Origin: Pseudovibrio sp. Tun.PSC04-5.I4
GTDB taxonomy: Bacteria > Pseudomonadota > Alphaproteobacteria > Rhizobiales > Stappiaceae
Reading direction: 5' to 3'
DNA: 64,000 nt
Assembly (NCBI RefSeq): GCF_900104145.1
Contig: NZ_FNLB01000006.1
Location: 3,449,001-3,513,000, forward strand
Under the pieces are notes generated by a model. It searched no databases and had not been told where the DNA came from. It was given only the letters and a program-made list of their open reading frames with translations. A program made the position numbers and the translations under genes. Below, piece after piece: positions 7,866 through 15,733 of the stretch. Numbering within the stretch: the stretch's first letter is position 1; the number at the start of each line of letters is the position of its first letter.

Positions 7866-8903
7866 ATGGGTTATAAGATTGCGATTGCAGGTGCTACCGG
7901 CAATGTGGGTGCGGAAATGCTCGACATTTTAGCAGAGCGCGGCTTCCCAGCTGATGAAGTGATTGCACTGGCATCTCGCCGGTCTCAGGGCAAAGAAATT
8001 TCCTTTGGTGACAGAACGCTGAAAGTTAAAGCGATGGAGAATTTTGATTTCTCCGACGTGGATATTTGCCTCATGTCTGCTGGTGGCTCTGTTGCAAAAG
8101 AATGGGCTCCGAAGATCGCAGCTAAAGGCTGTGTTGTCATCGATAACTCTTCTGCATGGCGTTATGATCAGGACGTGCCGCTCATCGTACCTGAAGTGAA
8201 TCCTGACGATATCGTTGATTTCAAGAAGAAAAACATCATTGCGAACCCTAACTGTTCTACTGCACAGCTGGTTGTTGCTCTGAATCCAATCCACGAACAA
8301 GCTGGCATTAAGCGCCTTGTTGTCTCCACTTACCAGTCCGTTTCTGGTGGCGGTAAAGATGCAATGGACGAGCTGTTTAACCAGACCCGAGCTATTTTCG
8401 TAAATGATCCAGTTGAGTCCCATAAGTTCACTAAACGCATCGCGTTTAACGTGATCCCGCATATCGATGATTTTATGGAGGATGGTTACACCAAGGAAGA
8501 GTGGAAGGTTCTTGCGGAAACCAAGAAGATCCTCGATCCAGCCATCAAAGTGACCTGTACTGCTGTTCGTGTTCCTGTGTTTGTTGGGCATGGAGAGAGC
8601 GTGAATATAGAGCTGGAAAATCCACTTTCCGCTGAAGAAGCACGCGATCTCCTGCGTGAAGCGCCGGGTGTTCTGGTGATTGATAAGCACGAGGATGGTG
8701 GCTACATCACTCCATACGAGTGTGCTGGTGAAGATGCGACCTACGTTTCCCGTATCCGCGAAGATGCGACTGTTGAGAACGGCCTGAATATGTGGATTGT
8801 TTCAGATAACCTGCGTAAAGGCGCGGCTCTGAACACTGTGCAGATTGCCGAACTTCTGGTGGCCCGCGGCTTGATCAAGCCAAAATCCGAAGCCGTTGCA
8901 TAA
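7866..8903 (+). CDS. asd: Aspartate-semialdehyde dehydrogenase
   Basis: 345 residues from the ATG at 7866 with GAGGA upstream; an earlier in-frame start at 7761 would add a proline- and glycine-rich tail that is really leader RNA. The NADP-binding 'AIAGATGNVGAEML' is at residues 6-19. The catalytic Cys130 sits in 'NPNCSTAQLVVALNP', and 'STYQSVSGGG' follows. The enzyme reduces aspartyl phosphate to aspartate semialdehyde for threonine, methionine, lysine and diaminopimelate synthesis in the cytoplasm. It stands alone, with a strong terminator 27 bases after the stop. The leader contains a threonine-rich ORF and hairpins that suggest amino-acid-dependent control. Confidence 0.97.
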   Translation: MGYKIAIAGATGNVGAEMLDILAERGFPADEVIALASRRSQGKEISFGDRTLKVKAMENFDFSDVDICLMSAGGSVAKEWAPKIAAKGCVVIDNSSAWRYDQDVPLIVPEVNPDDIVDFKKKNIIANPNCSTAQLVVALNPIHEQAGIKRLVVSTYQSVSGGGKDAMDELFNQTRAIFVNDPVESHKFTKRIAFNVIPHIDDFMEDGYTKEEWKVLAETKKILDPAIKVTCTAVRVPVFVGHGESVNIELENPLSAEEARDLLREAPGVLVIDKHEDGGYITPYECAGEDATYVSRIREDATVENGLNMWIVSDNLRKGAALNTVQIAELLVARGLIKPKSEAVA

Positions 8904-8930
8904 GCTGATTTCGTTTATTTGAGAATTTTG

Positions 8931-8957
8931 AGGGCACCTTTGGGTGCCCTTTTTGTT
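8931..8957 (+). terminator. Rho-independent terminator of asd
   Basis: AGGGCACC (8931-8938) pairs perfectly with GGTGCCCT (8943-8950) around TTTG, followed by a run of T. Confidence 0.9.
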
Positions 8958-9034
8958 TGGTGAACTAACTGTCAGATAACTCCGCAGTACTTTGCAAATT
9001 TGTAGTGCTAAGTTCTCCCGGTATTGGAGGGATT

Positions 9035-9484
9035 ATGCAGACTTTGGAAATTAGAGCGGCTCAGTATGAGGACCTTCCTGAGATTGCGAGGGTGTACCGG
9101 TCGTCGCGAGATCAAGTTCTTTCTTTTTTGCCGAAGCTTCACACGCCGGATGAAGACTTATGGTTTTTTCGAAATATAGTTTTTAAGAGCAATGACATGA
9201 CGATCGTCATGGGAGATGGCCAAATCATCGGTATGATGGCCACCAAAGATGACTGGATTGAACAGCTTTATCTGGACCCTTCGCACCTCCGTGAGGGGAT
9301 TGGTTCCAAGTTGTTGGCGCAAGCGAAAGCAAAGTCCTCCGGCTATCTTCAGTTGTGGTGTTTCGTTGAGAACGTGATTGGGCGAGCCTTTTACGAAACG
9401 CATGGCTTTAAGGAAGTAAAGCGGACAAGCGGCTCAGAGAATGAAGAAGGGGCGGCGGACATTTTGTTTGAGTGGCGAGCATGA
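9035..9484 (+). CDS. GNAT-family N-acetyltransferase
   Basis: 149 residues from the ATG at 9035, which has TTGGAGGG at the right distance. An earlier in-frame start at 9005 has no ribosome binding site. The GNAT core is 'IEQLYLDPSHLREGIGSKLLAQAK', with the acetyl-CoA-binding R-E-G-I-G-S segment, and 'GRAFYETHGFKEVKRT' is the C-terminal motif. The substrate is unknown. The gene is isolated, and the 170 bases after it contain no obvious gene. Confidence 0.85.
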   Translation: MQTLEIRAAQYEDLPEIARVYRSSRDQVLSFLPKLHTPDEDLWFFRNIVFKSNDMTIVMGDGQIIGMMATKDDWIEQLYLDPSHLREGIGSKLLAQAKAKSSGYLQLWCFVENVIGRAFYETHGFKEVKRTSGSENEEGAADILFEWRA

Positions 9485-9653
9485 CTTGCCAGGTAATTAA
9501 CAGGCAAAGTGTCGTAAGTAGGTGGATGCGCACCGTAAATACCTTAAAAATCAGGGGTCATATACGGTGATTTGCGTCTAGTGCAGCCTATCTCTGAGTG
9601 GCATTGTTCGAAGTAGATACACATGAGGACAATGTGTTGGGAGGCACACGAGA

Positions 9654-10346
9654 ATGCTGAACACTGCAAGCTATGCCAATTACAAGGTAACCCACTCAGA
9701 CGAGACCTTCACTGATTGGTTGGTTAAATCGGCGAAAGGGTCCTGGAGTAGGGCCATTGCTCATCCTTTCACCAGTGAGGTGGGGAATGACACAATCAGT
9801 ACTGCAGCCTTCACCCGCTATCTGATTGAGGATTATCATTATGTTCAGGACCTGGCTTCAGCGCTTGGTTTCCTGATTGCCAAAGCCCCAAATATGGCTT
9901 CTAAAGCGCGGCTTTCTGAATTTGCGCATCAGTTGACTTCGAATGAAATTGGTTATTTCCACCGTACATTTATCGAGCTTGGAATTGCACCTGAGGTTTA
10001 TGAGAGTACAAAACCTAATAGTGTGACCCGCTCGATTGGGGCGACACTGCTTTCCACTGCTGGCAAAGGCCATTATGTGGATGGCATGGCAACCTTGCTT
10101 GCTTCGGAGTGGATCTACCGGGAGTGGGGACACCGCGAAGCATCTAAACCACGGCCAGGTCGAGCTTATCTGGCGGAGTGGATCTCGTTTTTGGCAACTG
10201 ATGAATTTGGTGAGTTCATTGATTGGTTGAAAAAAGAGATCGACACGATTGGTGAGGAAGAGCGGGTTAAACGTCAAAATGAAATCTCTGAAAGCTTTAC
10301 CCATATGTGTGAGCTGGAAGGTGAATTCTTCGACATGGTGAGTTAG
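9654..10346 (+). CDS. TenA/THI-4/PQQC-family protein without the usual active-site cysteine
   Basis: 230 residues of the all-helical TenA fold. 'FTRYLIEDYHYVQDLASALGFLIAKAP' (residues 53-79) matches the second and third helices of thiaminase II-type proteins, and the C-terminal 'CELEGEFFDMV' carries the conserved acidic residue. In classical TenA_C enzymes a catalytic cysteine precedes the W-I-Y motif; here 'TLLASEWIYREWG' has Ser151 at that place. That suggests the TenA_E type, which works in salvage of pyrimidine fragments of thiamine, or another amine-processing role. No other thiamine gene is near and no TPP riboswitch was recognised. It has its own strong terminator. Confidence 0.75.
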   Translation: MLNTASYANYKVTHSDETFTDWLVKSAKGSWSRAIAHPFTSEVGNDTISTAAFTRYLIEDYHYVQDLASALGFLIAKAPNMASKARLSEFAHQLTSNEIGYFHRTFIELGIAPEVYESTKPNSVTRSIGATLLSTAGKGHYVDGMATLLASEWIYREWGHREASKPRPGRAYLAEWISFLATDEFGEFIDWLKKEIDTIGEEERVKRQNEISESFTHMCELEGEFFDMVS

Positions 10347-10366
10347 CCACTTTTATAACCGCATCA

Positions 10367-10400
10367 CGGGCCTCTTTTGTTGAAAAGAGGCCCGTTTTTT
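10367..10400 (+). terminator. Rho-independent terminator of the tenA-like gene
   Basis: A perfect 12-base-pair stem (CGGGCCTCTTTT with AAAAGAGGCCCG), loop GTTG, and a following run of six T. Confidence 0.93.
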
Positions 10401-10767
10401 ATTGTCTGAAGCCTGTGAGAGGTGGATGATATTTGGCTCGCGAGTTGATAGGAGGAAAATGTTCTCCAAACTGAGTGAAATCAGCTGAATTTGCTGATTA
10501 TAGAGTCGCTCTGGGCAGTAAATTTCTATGATATGAGCCGATCGGCTATGTATTCCTGATATCCATGCTCGAATGAATTTCTGTGTGAGACGCACATAAG
10601 GAAAATCAATTTTAGTAGATCTTAATATTTTGGAATTAATTACTATTATTGGTGTTAGTTACTAGTTTATATGACTTAAATTCATATCTATATCCTATAA
10701 TTGTAGAAAAATTTCCTCATTCTGGTAAAACGAGCTCAACAAAAAAATATAGAAATTAGGAATAGAT
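10401..10767. other. AT-rich gap before the amino-acid ABC operon
   Basis: About 365 bases, clearly AT-rich from 10600. I see no convincing ORF or RNA gene. It should contain the promoter of the importer operon that starts at 10768, but no hexamer pair stands out. Confidence 0.5.
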
Positions 10768-11514
10768 ATGTTCTCTCGTTCTACTGTTGCTGCTCTTGCC
10801 CTTCTGGCTGCCGTTCCGGCGCAAGCTGAAACAATCCGCGTGGGCATGTCTGGCGGATATTTCCCATTCACATTTGTTAAGCAAGACGTTCTGCAAGGCT
10901 TTGAAGTTGACTTCGCTCGTGCACTTGTTGCTGAAACAGGTGATGACGTTGAATTCGTCACTATGAGCTTCTCTGGCCTTGTTGGTGCGTTGGAAGCTGG
11001 CCGCATTGACACGATCTCCAACCAGATCACGATTACGCCTGAGCGCGAGAAGGCCTTCACCTTCTCTCAGCCATACGTATACGATGGTGCACAGGTTGTT
11101 GTTAAAACTGGCAATTCGGAAATTAGCGGTGTTGAAGATCTCAAAGGCAAAAGCGTTGCCGTGAATCTTGGGTCCAACTTTGAACAACTGCTGCGTGATC
11201 TACCATATGCTGATGAGATCACCATCAAGACATATGATAGCAATATTGAGCAAGAAACTGCTCTTGGGCGCGTGGATGCTTTCGTGATGGACCGGGTGAG
11301 TGCTTCTCAGGTTATCAAGGCAACTCCATTGCCATTGGCACTTGCTGGTGCTCCATTCTCTGAAATCCGCAATGCATTGCCTTTCCGTAATGATGAAAAA
11401 GGTAAAGCTCTTGCTGTTAAGCTGAATGATGGTATCACCAAGCTGAAAGCATCTGGCAAACTTGCTGAGATTTCTAATAAATGGTTTGGCACAGACATCA
11501 CTAAAGCTGACTAA
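10768..11514 (+). CDS. Amino-acid ABC transporter, periplasmic binding protein (cystine-type)
   Basis: 248 residues with a signal peptide, 'SRSTVAALALLAAVPAQAE', cleaved after AQA near residue 20. The mature protein is a family 3 solute-binding protein. 'RVGMSGGYFPFTF' starts lobe 1, 'QGFEVDFARALVAETG' follows, and 'ISNQITITPEREKAFTFSQPY' and the end 'LAEISNKWFGTDITK' are very close to the cystine-binding proteins TcyJ/FliY. It delivers its ligand to the permease and ATPase encoded immediately downstream. Cystine is the best guess; other polar amino acids are possible. AAATTAGGAATAG precedes the start. First gene of a three-gene operon. Confidence 0.92.
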   Translation: MFSRSTVAALALLAAVPAQAETIRVGMSGGYFPFTFVKQDVLQGFEVDFARALVAETGDDVEFVTMSFSGLVGALEAGRIDTISNQITITPEREKAFTFSQPYVYDGAQVVVKTGNSEISGVEDLKGKSVAVNLGSNFEQLLRDLPYADEITIKTYDSNIEQETALGRVDAFVMDRVSASQVIKATPLPLALAGAPFSEIRNALPFRNDEKGKALAVKLNDGITKLKASGKLAEISNKWFGTDITKAD

Positions 11515-11553
11515 GCTGTCTGTTCCCCAAAATAAGAATAATAAGACCTTATT

Positions 11554-12228
11554 ATGCGCGCCTTAGATCTGGACTATATGCTCGGCCTTGTGCCGGTTCT
11601 CTTAAAATACCTACCCTTAACTCTGGGTATGGCAAGTGTGTCCATGGTCCTGGCGCTCATTCTTGCATCGCTGTTTGCGATTATTCGCGTGGTTCGCTTT
11701 CCTGTTCTGGATGCGGCCACGCGCCTCTTTATCAGCTTCTTTCGTGGAACGCCGCTGCTGGTTCAGTTGTTTCTGTTTTACTACGGCCTGCCGCAGTTGT
11801 TCTCATTCCTTGCCGTGATTGACGGGGTTTCAGCTGCTATTGTCGGTCTGACGCTGCATTTCTCCGCTTATATGGCTGAGAGTATTCGGGCCGCTATTTT
11901 GGGTGTGGATCGCAGTCAGTGGGAGGCGTCCAAGTCCATCGGGATGTCCACCGGGCAGATGATGCGCCGGATTATCCTACCACAAGCAGCGCGTGTTGCA
12001 GCGCCTACGCTGATCAACTATTTCATTGATCTGATCAAGAGCACAAGTCTGGCCTTTACACTTGGCGTGACTGAGTTGATGGGCGCAGCTCAAAAAGAAG
12101 CTGCTGGTAGTTTCCTCTACTTCGAAACGTTTATCGTGGTTGCACTTATCTACTGGGCTGTTGTTGAAAGCCTTGCTGTCGTTCAGGCACGTATTGAAAA
12201 CCGACTATCTAAGGCTGTTTCCAGATGA
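11554..12228 (+). CDS. Amino-acid ABC transporter permease
   Basis: 224 residues, an inner-membrane permease of the HisMQ type with about five helices. The first 80 residues match the family's 'LPLTLGMASVSMVLALILASLFAIIRV' and 'FISFFRGTPLLVQLFLFYYGLPQLF'. The EAA loop that contacts the ATPase is 'EASKSIGMSTGQMMRRIILPQAARVAAPTLIN', and 'LIKSTSLAFTLGVTELMGAA' follows. It pairs with the binding protein 39 bases upstream, and its stop overlaps the ATPase start (ATGA at 12225-12228), which indicates translational coupling. A single permease gene implies a homodimer. Confidence 0.94.
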   Translation: MRALDLDYMLGLVPVLLKYLPLTLGMASVSMVLALILASLFAIIRVVRFPVLDAATRLFISFFRGTPLLVQLFLFYYGLPQLFSFLAVIDGVSAAIVGLTLHFSAYMAESIRAAILGVDRSQWEASKSIGMSTGQMMRRIILPQAARVAAPTLINYFIDLIKSTSLAFTLGVTELMGAAQKEAAGSFLYFETFIVVALIYWAVVESLAVVQARIENRLSKAVSR

Positions 12229-12956
12229 TCCAGATCCGCGGGCTCACAAAAATCTATAATGGTGTTCCTGTCCTTGACGGGATTGACCTGGATATTAAAA
12301 AAGGTGAGCGCATTGCTGTTATCGGGCCATCCGGGACTGGTAAGTCTACGTTGCTGCGCTGTATCAACTTTCTAGAAATACCTGAGAAGGGTGAGTACAT
12401 TCTTGATGGTGAAAGCATTGATGTTCAAAATGCCAGTGCTGCTCAGATCAAGGCGATGCGCCTGAGAACTGCTTTCATATTCCAAAGTTATGCTTTGTTT
12501 GCCAACAAGACGGCCCGCGAGAATATCGCGGAAGGTTTGATCACCGTTCGTGGTGAGCCTAAGCAAACCGCTTTTGATAAAGCCGACGAAATTCTGCGCA
12601 GTATTGGTTTGGCCGACAAGGTTGATGCGTACCCAGCGTCGCTGTCTGGCGGACAGCAACAGCGTGTTGGCATTGGCCGTGCGATGGCGAGTAATGCTGA
12701 GCTGATGCTGGTTGATGAACCAACCTCTGCGCTTGACCCTGAATGGGTTGATGAAGTGTTGCAGTTGCTGACGCGGGTCGCGCAGGCGCATCAAACTATG
12801 TTGATCGTGACACACGAGATGGCATTTGCCCGCGAAATCGCAGACCGTGTTCTCTTTATGGAAGGGGGACGGATTGTTGAGGAAGGGGTGCCTGAGAAGA
12901 TCTTCACCAGTCCTGATGATCCTCGGACCCGCAGCTTCCTACGGAAAGTTCTTTAA
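12225..12956 (+). CDS. Amino-acid ABC transporter ATP-binding protein
   Basis: 243 residues. Walker A is 'GPSGTGKST' near residue 36, the Q-loop is 'FIFQSYALF', the ABC signature is 'LSGGQQQRVGIGRAM', Walker B is 'LMLVDEPTSALDPE', and the switch histidine is in 'IVTHEM'. The family matches GlnQ/TcyN-type importers, which energise uptake of polar amino acids. It is the last gene of the operon, starting inside the permease stop codon. A bidirectional hairpin terminator follows its stop at once. The next gene is convergent. Confidence 0.96.
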   Translation: MIQIRGLTKIYNGVPVLDGIDLDIKKGERIAVIGPSGTGKSTLLRCINFLEIPEKGEYILDGESIDVQNASAAQIKAMRLRTAFIFQSYALFANKTARENIAEGLITVRGEPKQTAFDKADEILRSIGLADKVDAYPASLSGGQQQRVGIGRAMASNAELMLVDEPTSALDPEWVDEVLQLLTRVAQAHQTMLIVTHEMAFAREIADRVLFMEGGRIVEEGVPEKIFTSPDDPRTRSFLRKVL

Positions 12957-12960
12957 GTTT

Positions 12961-13002
12961 ATTTAGGAGCGGCTGATCCTTTGGAGGTCGCCGCTCCTAA
13001 AT
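12961..13002. terminator. Bidirectional terminator between ABC operon and dehydratase gene
   Basis: ATTTAGGAGCGGC (12961-12973) pairs perfectly with GCCGCTCCTAAAT (12990-13002) over 13 base pairs, with a 16-base loop. It lies between convergent genes and its arms end in A/T-rich bases, as expected for a shared terminator. Confidence 0.75.
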
Positions 13003-13003
13003 C

Positions 13004-13954
13004 TTATCTGGCAGACAGTGTGTTGTTGACCTGCAGGAGTTCTGCATTTCCGCCACAGAGGAGGATGCCAACACGTTCTCCGTCTTTCGGCTTGTAAACG
13101 CCTGAAATCAGTGCTGCCAACGCTGCTGCACCGCCCGGTTCCACAACAAGCTGCATCTCTCTCCATAAGCGACGCTGTGCCGCCAGAATTGAATCATCTG
13201 TGACAAGGATTGAATTCGCGATGTGCTTTTGGGCAATTGCAAACGGGTAGGCTCCGCAGCGTTTTGCGCCAAGAGCGTTGGCTGCTATGCTGTTCAACTC
13301 CACATCCACAGGTTCACCAGCTTCCAAAGCTGCATGCATGGAGCAGGAGCCGTATGGCTCAACTGCGATAATTTTGGTTGGGCTATCTGCATAATAGCTT
13401 GCGACACCAGCTGCGAGGCCACCGCCGCCAACTGCGACAAGGATTGTATCCAGATCGGGGCATTGTTCCGCCCATTCCCGCGCGACAGTGCCCTGACCGT
13501 TGATCGTATCAATGGCGTCAAAAGGATGAATGTCGATCGCGCCGGACTGTTTGCGGTATTCAGCGCAGAGGGCTGCTGCGTCGGCATAGGCCGCGCCTTC
13601 TACATGAACATCTGCTCCAAAGCTGCGGATCTTATCGATCTTTGCAGGGTTGGAGATTTCCGGGACGAAAATCTTGGCTTTTTTGCCAAGGGCATGAGCT
13701 GCACAGGCTACTGCCGCGCCATGGTTGCCACCTGAGGCTGCGGCGATACCAGCTTCTGGAACTGTGCAGTTAAGTAATGAATTGAAAGCACCGCGCGCTT
13801 TAAAGGAACCGGAATGCTGAAGATGCTCCAGTTTTAGTGAAATGGAACCACGCAGGCCAAATGTTTCGTTGCCGCTAATAATCGATGGGGTTTTACGAAT
13901 GTATTTTTGAATTCGTTTATGAGCGATTTCAATATCTTGTTTGGAGATCTGCAC
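13004..13954 (-). CDS. Threonine/serine dehydratase-like PLP enzyme (fold type II)
   Basis: 316 residues. The PLP lysine lies in 'HSGSFKARGAFNSLL', the phosphate and substrate loop in 'AASGGNHGAAVACAAHALG', and the glycine-rich PLP phosphate cup in 'VAVGGGGLAAGVASYY'. The C-terminal 'VGILLCGGNAELL' is typical of catabolic threonine/serine dehydratases and serine racemases. There is no regulatory ACT domain, so it is not the biosynthetic IlvA type. Such enzymes deaminate threonine or serine to 2-oxo acids in the cytoplasm; some act on related amino acids. It lies downstream of the broken M20D gene and converges on the importer operon, suggesting a small amino-acid catabolism cluster. Confidence 0.87.
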   Translation of the reverse strand: MQISKQDIEIAHKRIQKYIRKTPSIISGNETFGLRGSISLKLEHLQHSGSFKARGAFNSLLNCTVPEAGIAAASGGNHGAAVACAAHALGKKAKIFVPEISNPAKIDKIRSFGADVHVEGAAYADAAALCAEYRKQSGAIDIHPFDAIDTINGQGTVAREWAEQCPDLDTILVAVGGGGLAAGVASYYADSPTKIIAVEPYGSCSMHAALEAGEPVDVELNSIAANALGAKRCGAYPFAIAQKHIANSILVTDDSILAAQRRLWREMQLVVEPGGAAALAALISGVYKPKDGERVGILLCGGNAELLQVNNTLSAR

Positions 13955-13983
13955 GATAGTGACCCAATTCCCATAAAATTACA

Positions 13984-14010
13984 GATGCCCCGGCGCGAGA
14001 CCGAGGCATC
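13984..14010 (-). terminator. Terminator-like hairpin after the M20D gene
   Basis: Arms GATGCC-CGG and CCG-GGCATC with one mismatch, 19 bases past the M20D stop when read on the minus strand. The following bases are only moderately T-rich, so it is a weak terminator before the dehydratase gene. Confidence 0.45.
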
Positions 14011-14028
14011 CAAAATGTAAGGTACATC

Positions 14029-14819
14029 TTAGGTTGTAGGCATTGCGGTTTCAACTAATTTAATAAAATATGAACAACCATAAGGAATAGCTTCATCGTT
14101 GAAGTCGTATTTTGGATGGTGCAAGCCAGCGGAGTCGCCATTTCCTAAGAAGATGAAGGCACCCGGCTTTTCTTCCAAGTAGTATGCAAAGTCTTCGCCG
14201 CCCATGGTTGGCGCGATGTTTGTGTCAACTTTGTCTGGGTTGCCGGCGATTTCTGCCGCGATGGTTGTCGCAAATTTTGTCTGATCAGCGTGGTTTGCTG
14301 TGGTTGGGTACCCATCGCTGAATTCGTAATCAACGCCAGCGCCATTTGCTGCACATACACCTTCAACAACCTGTTTCACCCGCTCAGCAGCTTGCTTGCG
14401 GACGTCCTGATTGAGTGTGCGGATGGTGCCGCCCAGTTTTGCTGTATCCGGGATGATGTTGTACGCGGTGCCAGCGTTAAAGAACGTGACCGAAATGACA
14501 ACAGATTCCAAAGGTCCAACATTGCGAGATGCAATGGACTGCAATGCAGAAACAATCTGAGAGCCGACGACAACCGGGTCAATTGTTTTGTGCGGGTAAG
14601 CTGCGTGGCCGCCAACACCTTTGATGGTGATTGTGAACTCATCGGTTGAGGCCATGAGCGCACCGGTGCGTGTTCCGAAGTGGCCAATCGGAGTGCCTGG
14701 CTGGTTATGCTGGCCGTAAATTTCGTCTACATTCCAGCGGGTGAACAGACCATCATCCATCATCGCTTTTGCGCCTGCACCGCCTTCTTCAGCTGGCTGG
14801 AACACGAGGATCACTGTGC
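14029..14819 (-). pseudogene. M20D amidohydrolase (hippurate hydrolase/aminoacylase-like), 3' part of a gene split by IS21
   Basis: C-terminal two thirds of an M20 family metallopeptidase. It carries 'VILVFQPAEEGGAGAKAMMDDG' with the catalytic glutamates, the dimerisation lid domain from 'GTPIGHFGTRTGALMAS', and 'NIAPTMGGEDFAYYLEEKPGAFIFLG' with a metal ligand. The reading frame at the 5' side runs into the insertion sequence. Joining this part at the four-base repeat GTGC to the part at 17139-17520 gives a single 391-codon frame, the normal length of M20D enzymes. Before the break it would have hydrolysed N-acyl amino acids or hippurate-like amides in the cytoplasm. No function is expected from the fragment. 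Confidence 0.85.
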
Positions 14820-14905
14820 ATGTCAATGCTGAGTCAAATTTCCCCACATGTGCTGGACGGAAAGTCCTCAGTTTGAGTATTTGGTGACCAGCCTTGTCTG
14901 TGGGT

Positions 14906-15733
14906 CTAACTCTCCTTTTTGGGTGGCCTGCCGCGTCGTTTTGGTGGTGGAGGTGGAGCTATTGAAGCGTTAGCCCGTACGTGCTCTGGCATGAGGTCCG
15001 CATGGCTGCGCAACCGATAACTAGCACCTTCGATCTGGATGACGACGGCATGATGCAAAAGCCGATCGAGAAGGGCTGTGGCAATAACGCGATCACCAAA
15101 GATCTCACCCCATTCCGCAAAGCCACGGTTTGAGGTGAGGATCATGGATCCCTTTTCATATTTGGCATTGACGAGCTGGAAGAACAAGTTTGCTCCCCCA
15201 TTGGTAATTGGCAGATAACCGATTTCATCGACGATTAGCAGTGAAGTTCGTGCAAAGAAGCGTAGTTTCTCAGTCAACCGCCCTTCTTTTTCAGCTTTTG
15301 CCAAGGCTTCGATGAGGTGAGCTAAAGCAATGCGATACACCCGTTTACCCGCTTTAACGGCTGCAACCCCAAGAGCAGTTGCCAGATGGCTCTTTCCTGT
15401 ACCAGGTGGACCGAGAAAGTGTACCACTTCATTGCGAGTGATGAACTCCAGTTCGGCTAGAGCCATGATGCGATCCCTGTCCAGCGAGGGCTGGAAGGTA
15501 AAGTCGAAGCTTTCCAGTGTTTTTATCGGAGTAAGCCGCGCTGTCGTCAGGGCGACGCCGATACGGCGGCCCTCGCGTGTTGAATATTCTTCATTGAGCA
15601 GAGAATCCAGGGCCTCCAGTGCCGTGAGTTCCCCTTGTTCCAATTGGCTCAGCGTGTGGTCGAGCACCTCTAAAGCCCGCGGCATTTTTAAGCCTACCAG
15701 TGAAGACTGAATGCGTTTACTGAGCGAACTCAT
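14906..15733 (-). CDS. istB: IS21-family helper ATPase IstB
   Basis: 275 residues of the AAA+ DnaA-like class. Walker A is 'FLGPPGTGKSHLATALG' near residue 105, Walker B is 'LLIVDEIGYLP', and 'GSMILTSNRGFAEWGEIFGDRVIATALLDRLLHHA' follows as sensor and arginine-finger region. IstB binds target DNA and stimulates the IstA transposase. Its ATG overlaps the istA stop (ATGA at 15730-15733), which is normal for IS21. The C-terminal tail is rich in proline and basic residues ('PPPPPKRRGRPPKKES'), resembling an AT-hook. It appears intact. Confidence 0.96.
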   Translation of the reverse strand: MSSLSKRIQSSLVGLKMPRALEVLDHTLSQLEQGELTALEALDSLLNEEYSTREGRRIGVALTTARLTPIKTLESFDFTFQPSLDRDRIMALAELEFITRNEVVHFLGPPGTGKSHLATALGVAAVKAGKRVYRIALAHLIEALAKAEKEGRLTEKLRFFARTSLLIVDEIGYLPITNGGANLFFQLVNAKYEKGSMILTSNRGFAEWGEIFGDRVIATALLDRLLHHAVVIQIEGASYRLRSHADLMPEHVRANASIAPPPPPKRRGRPPKKES

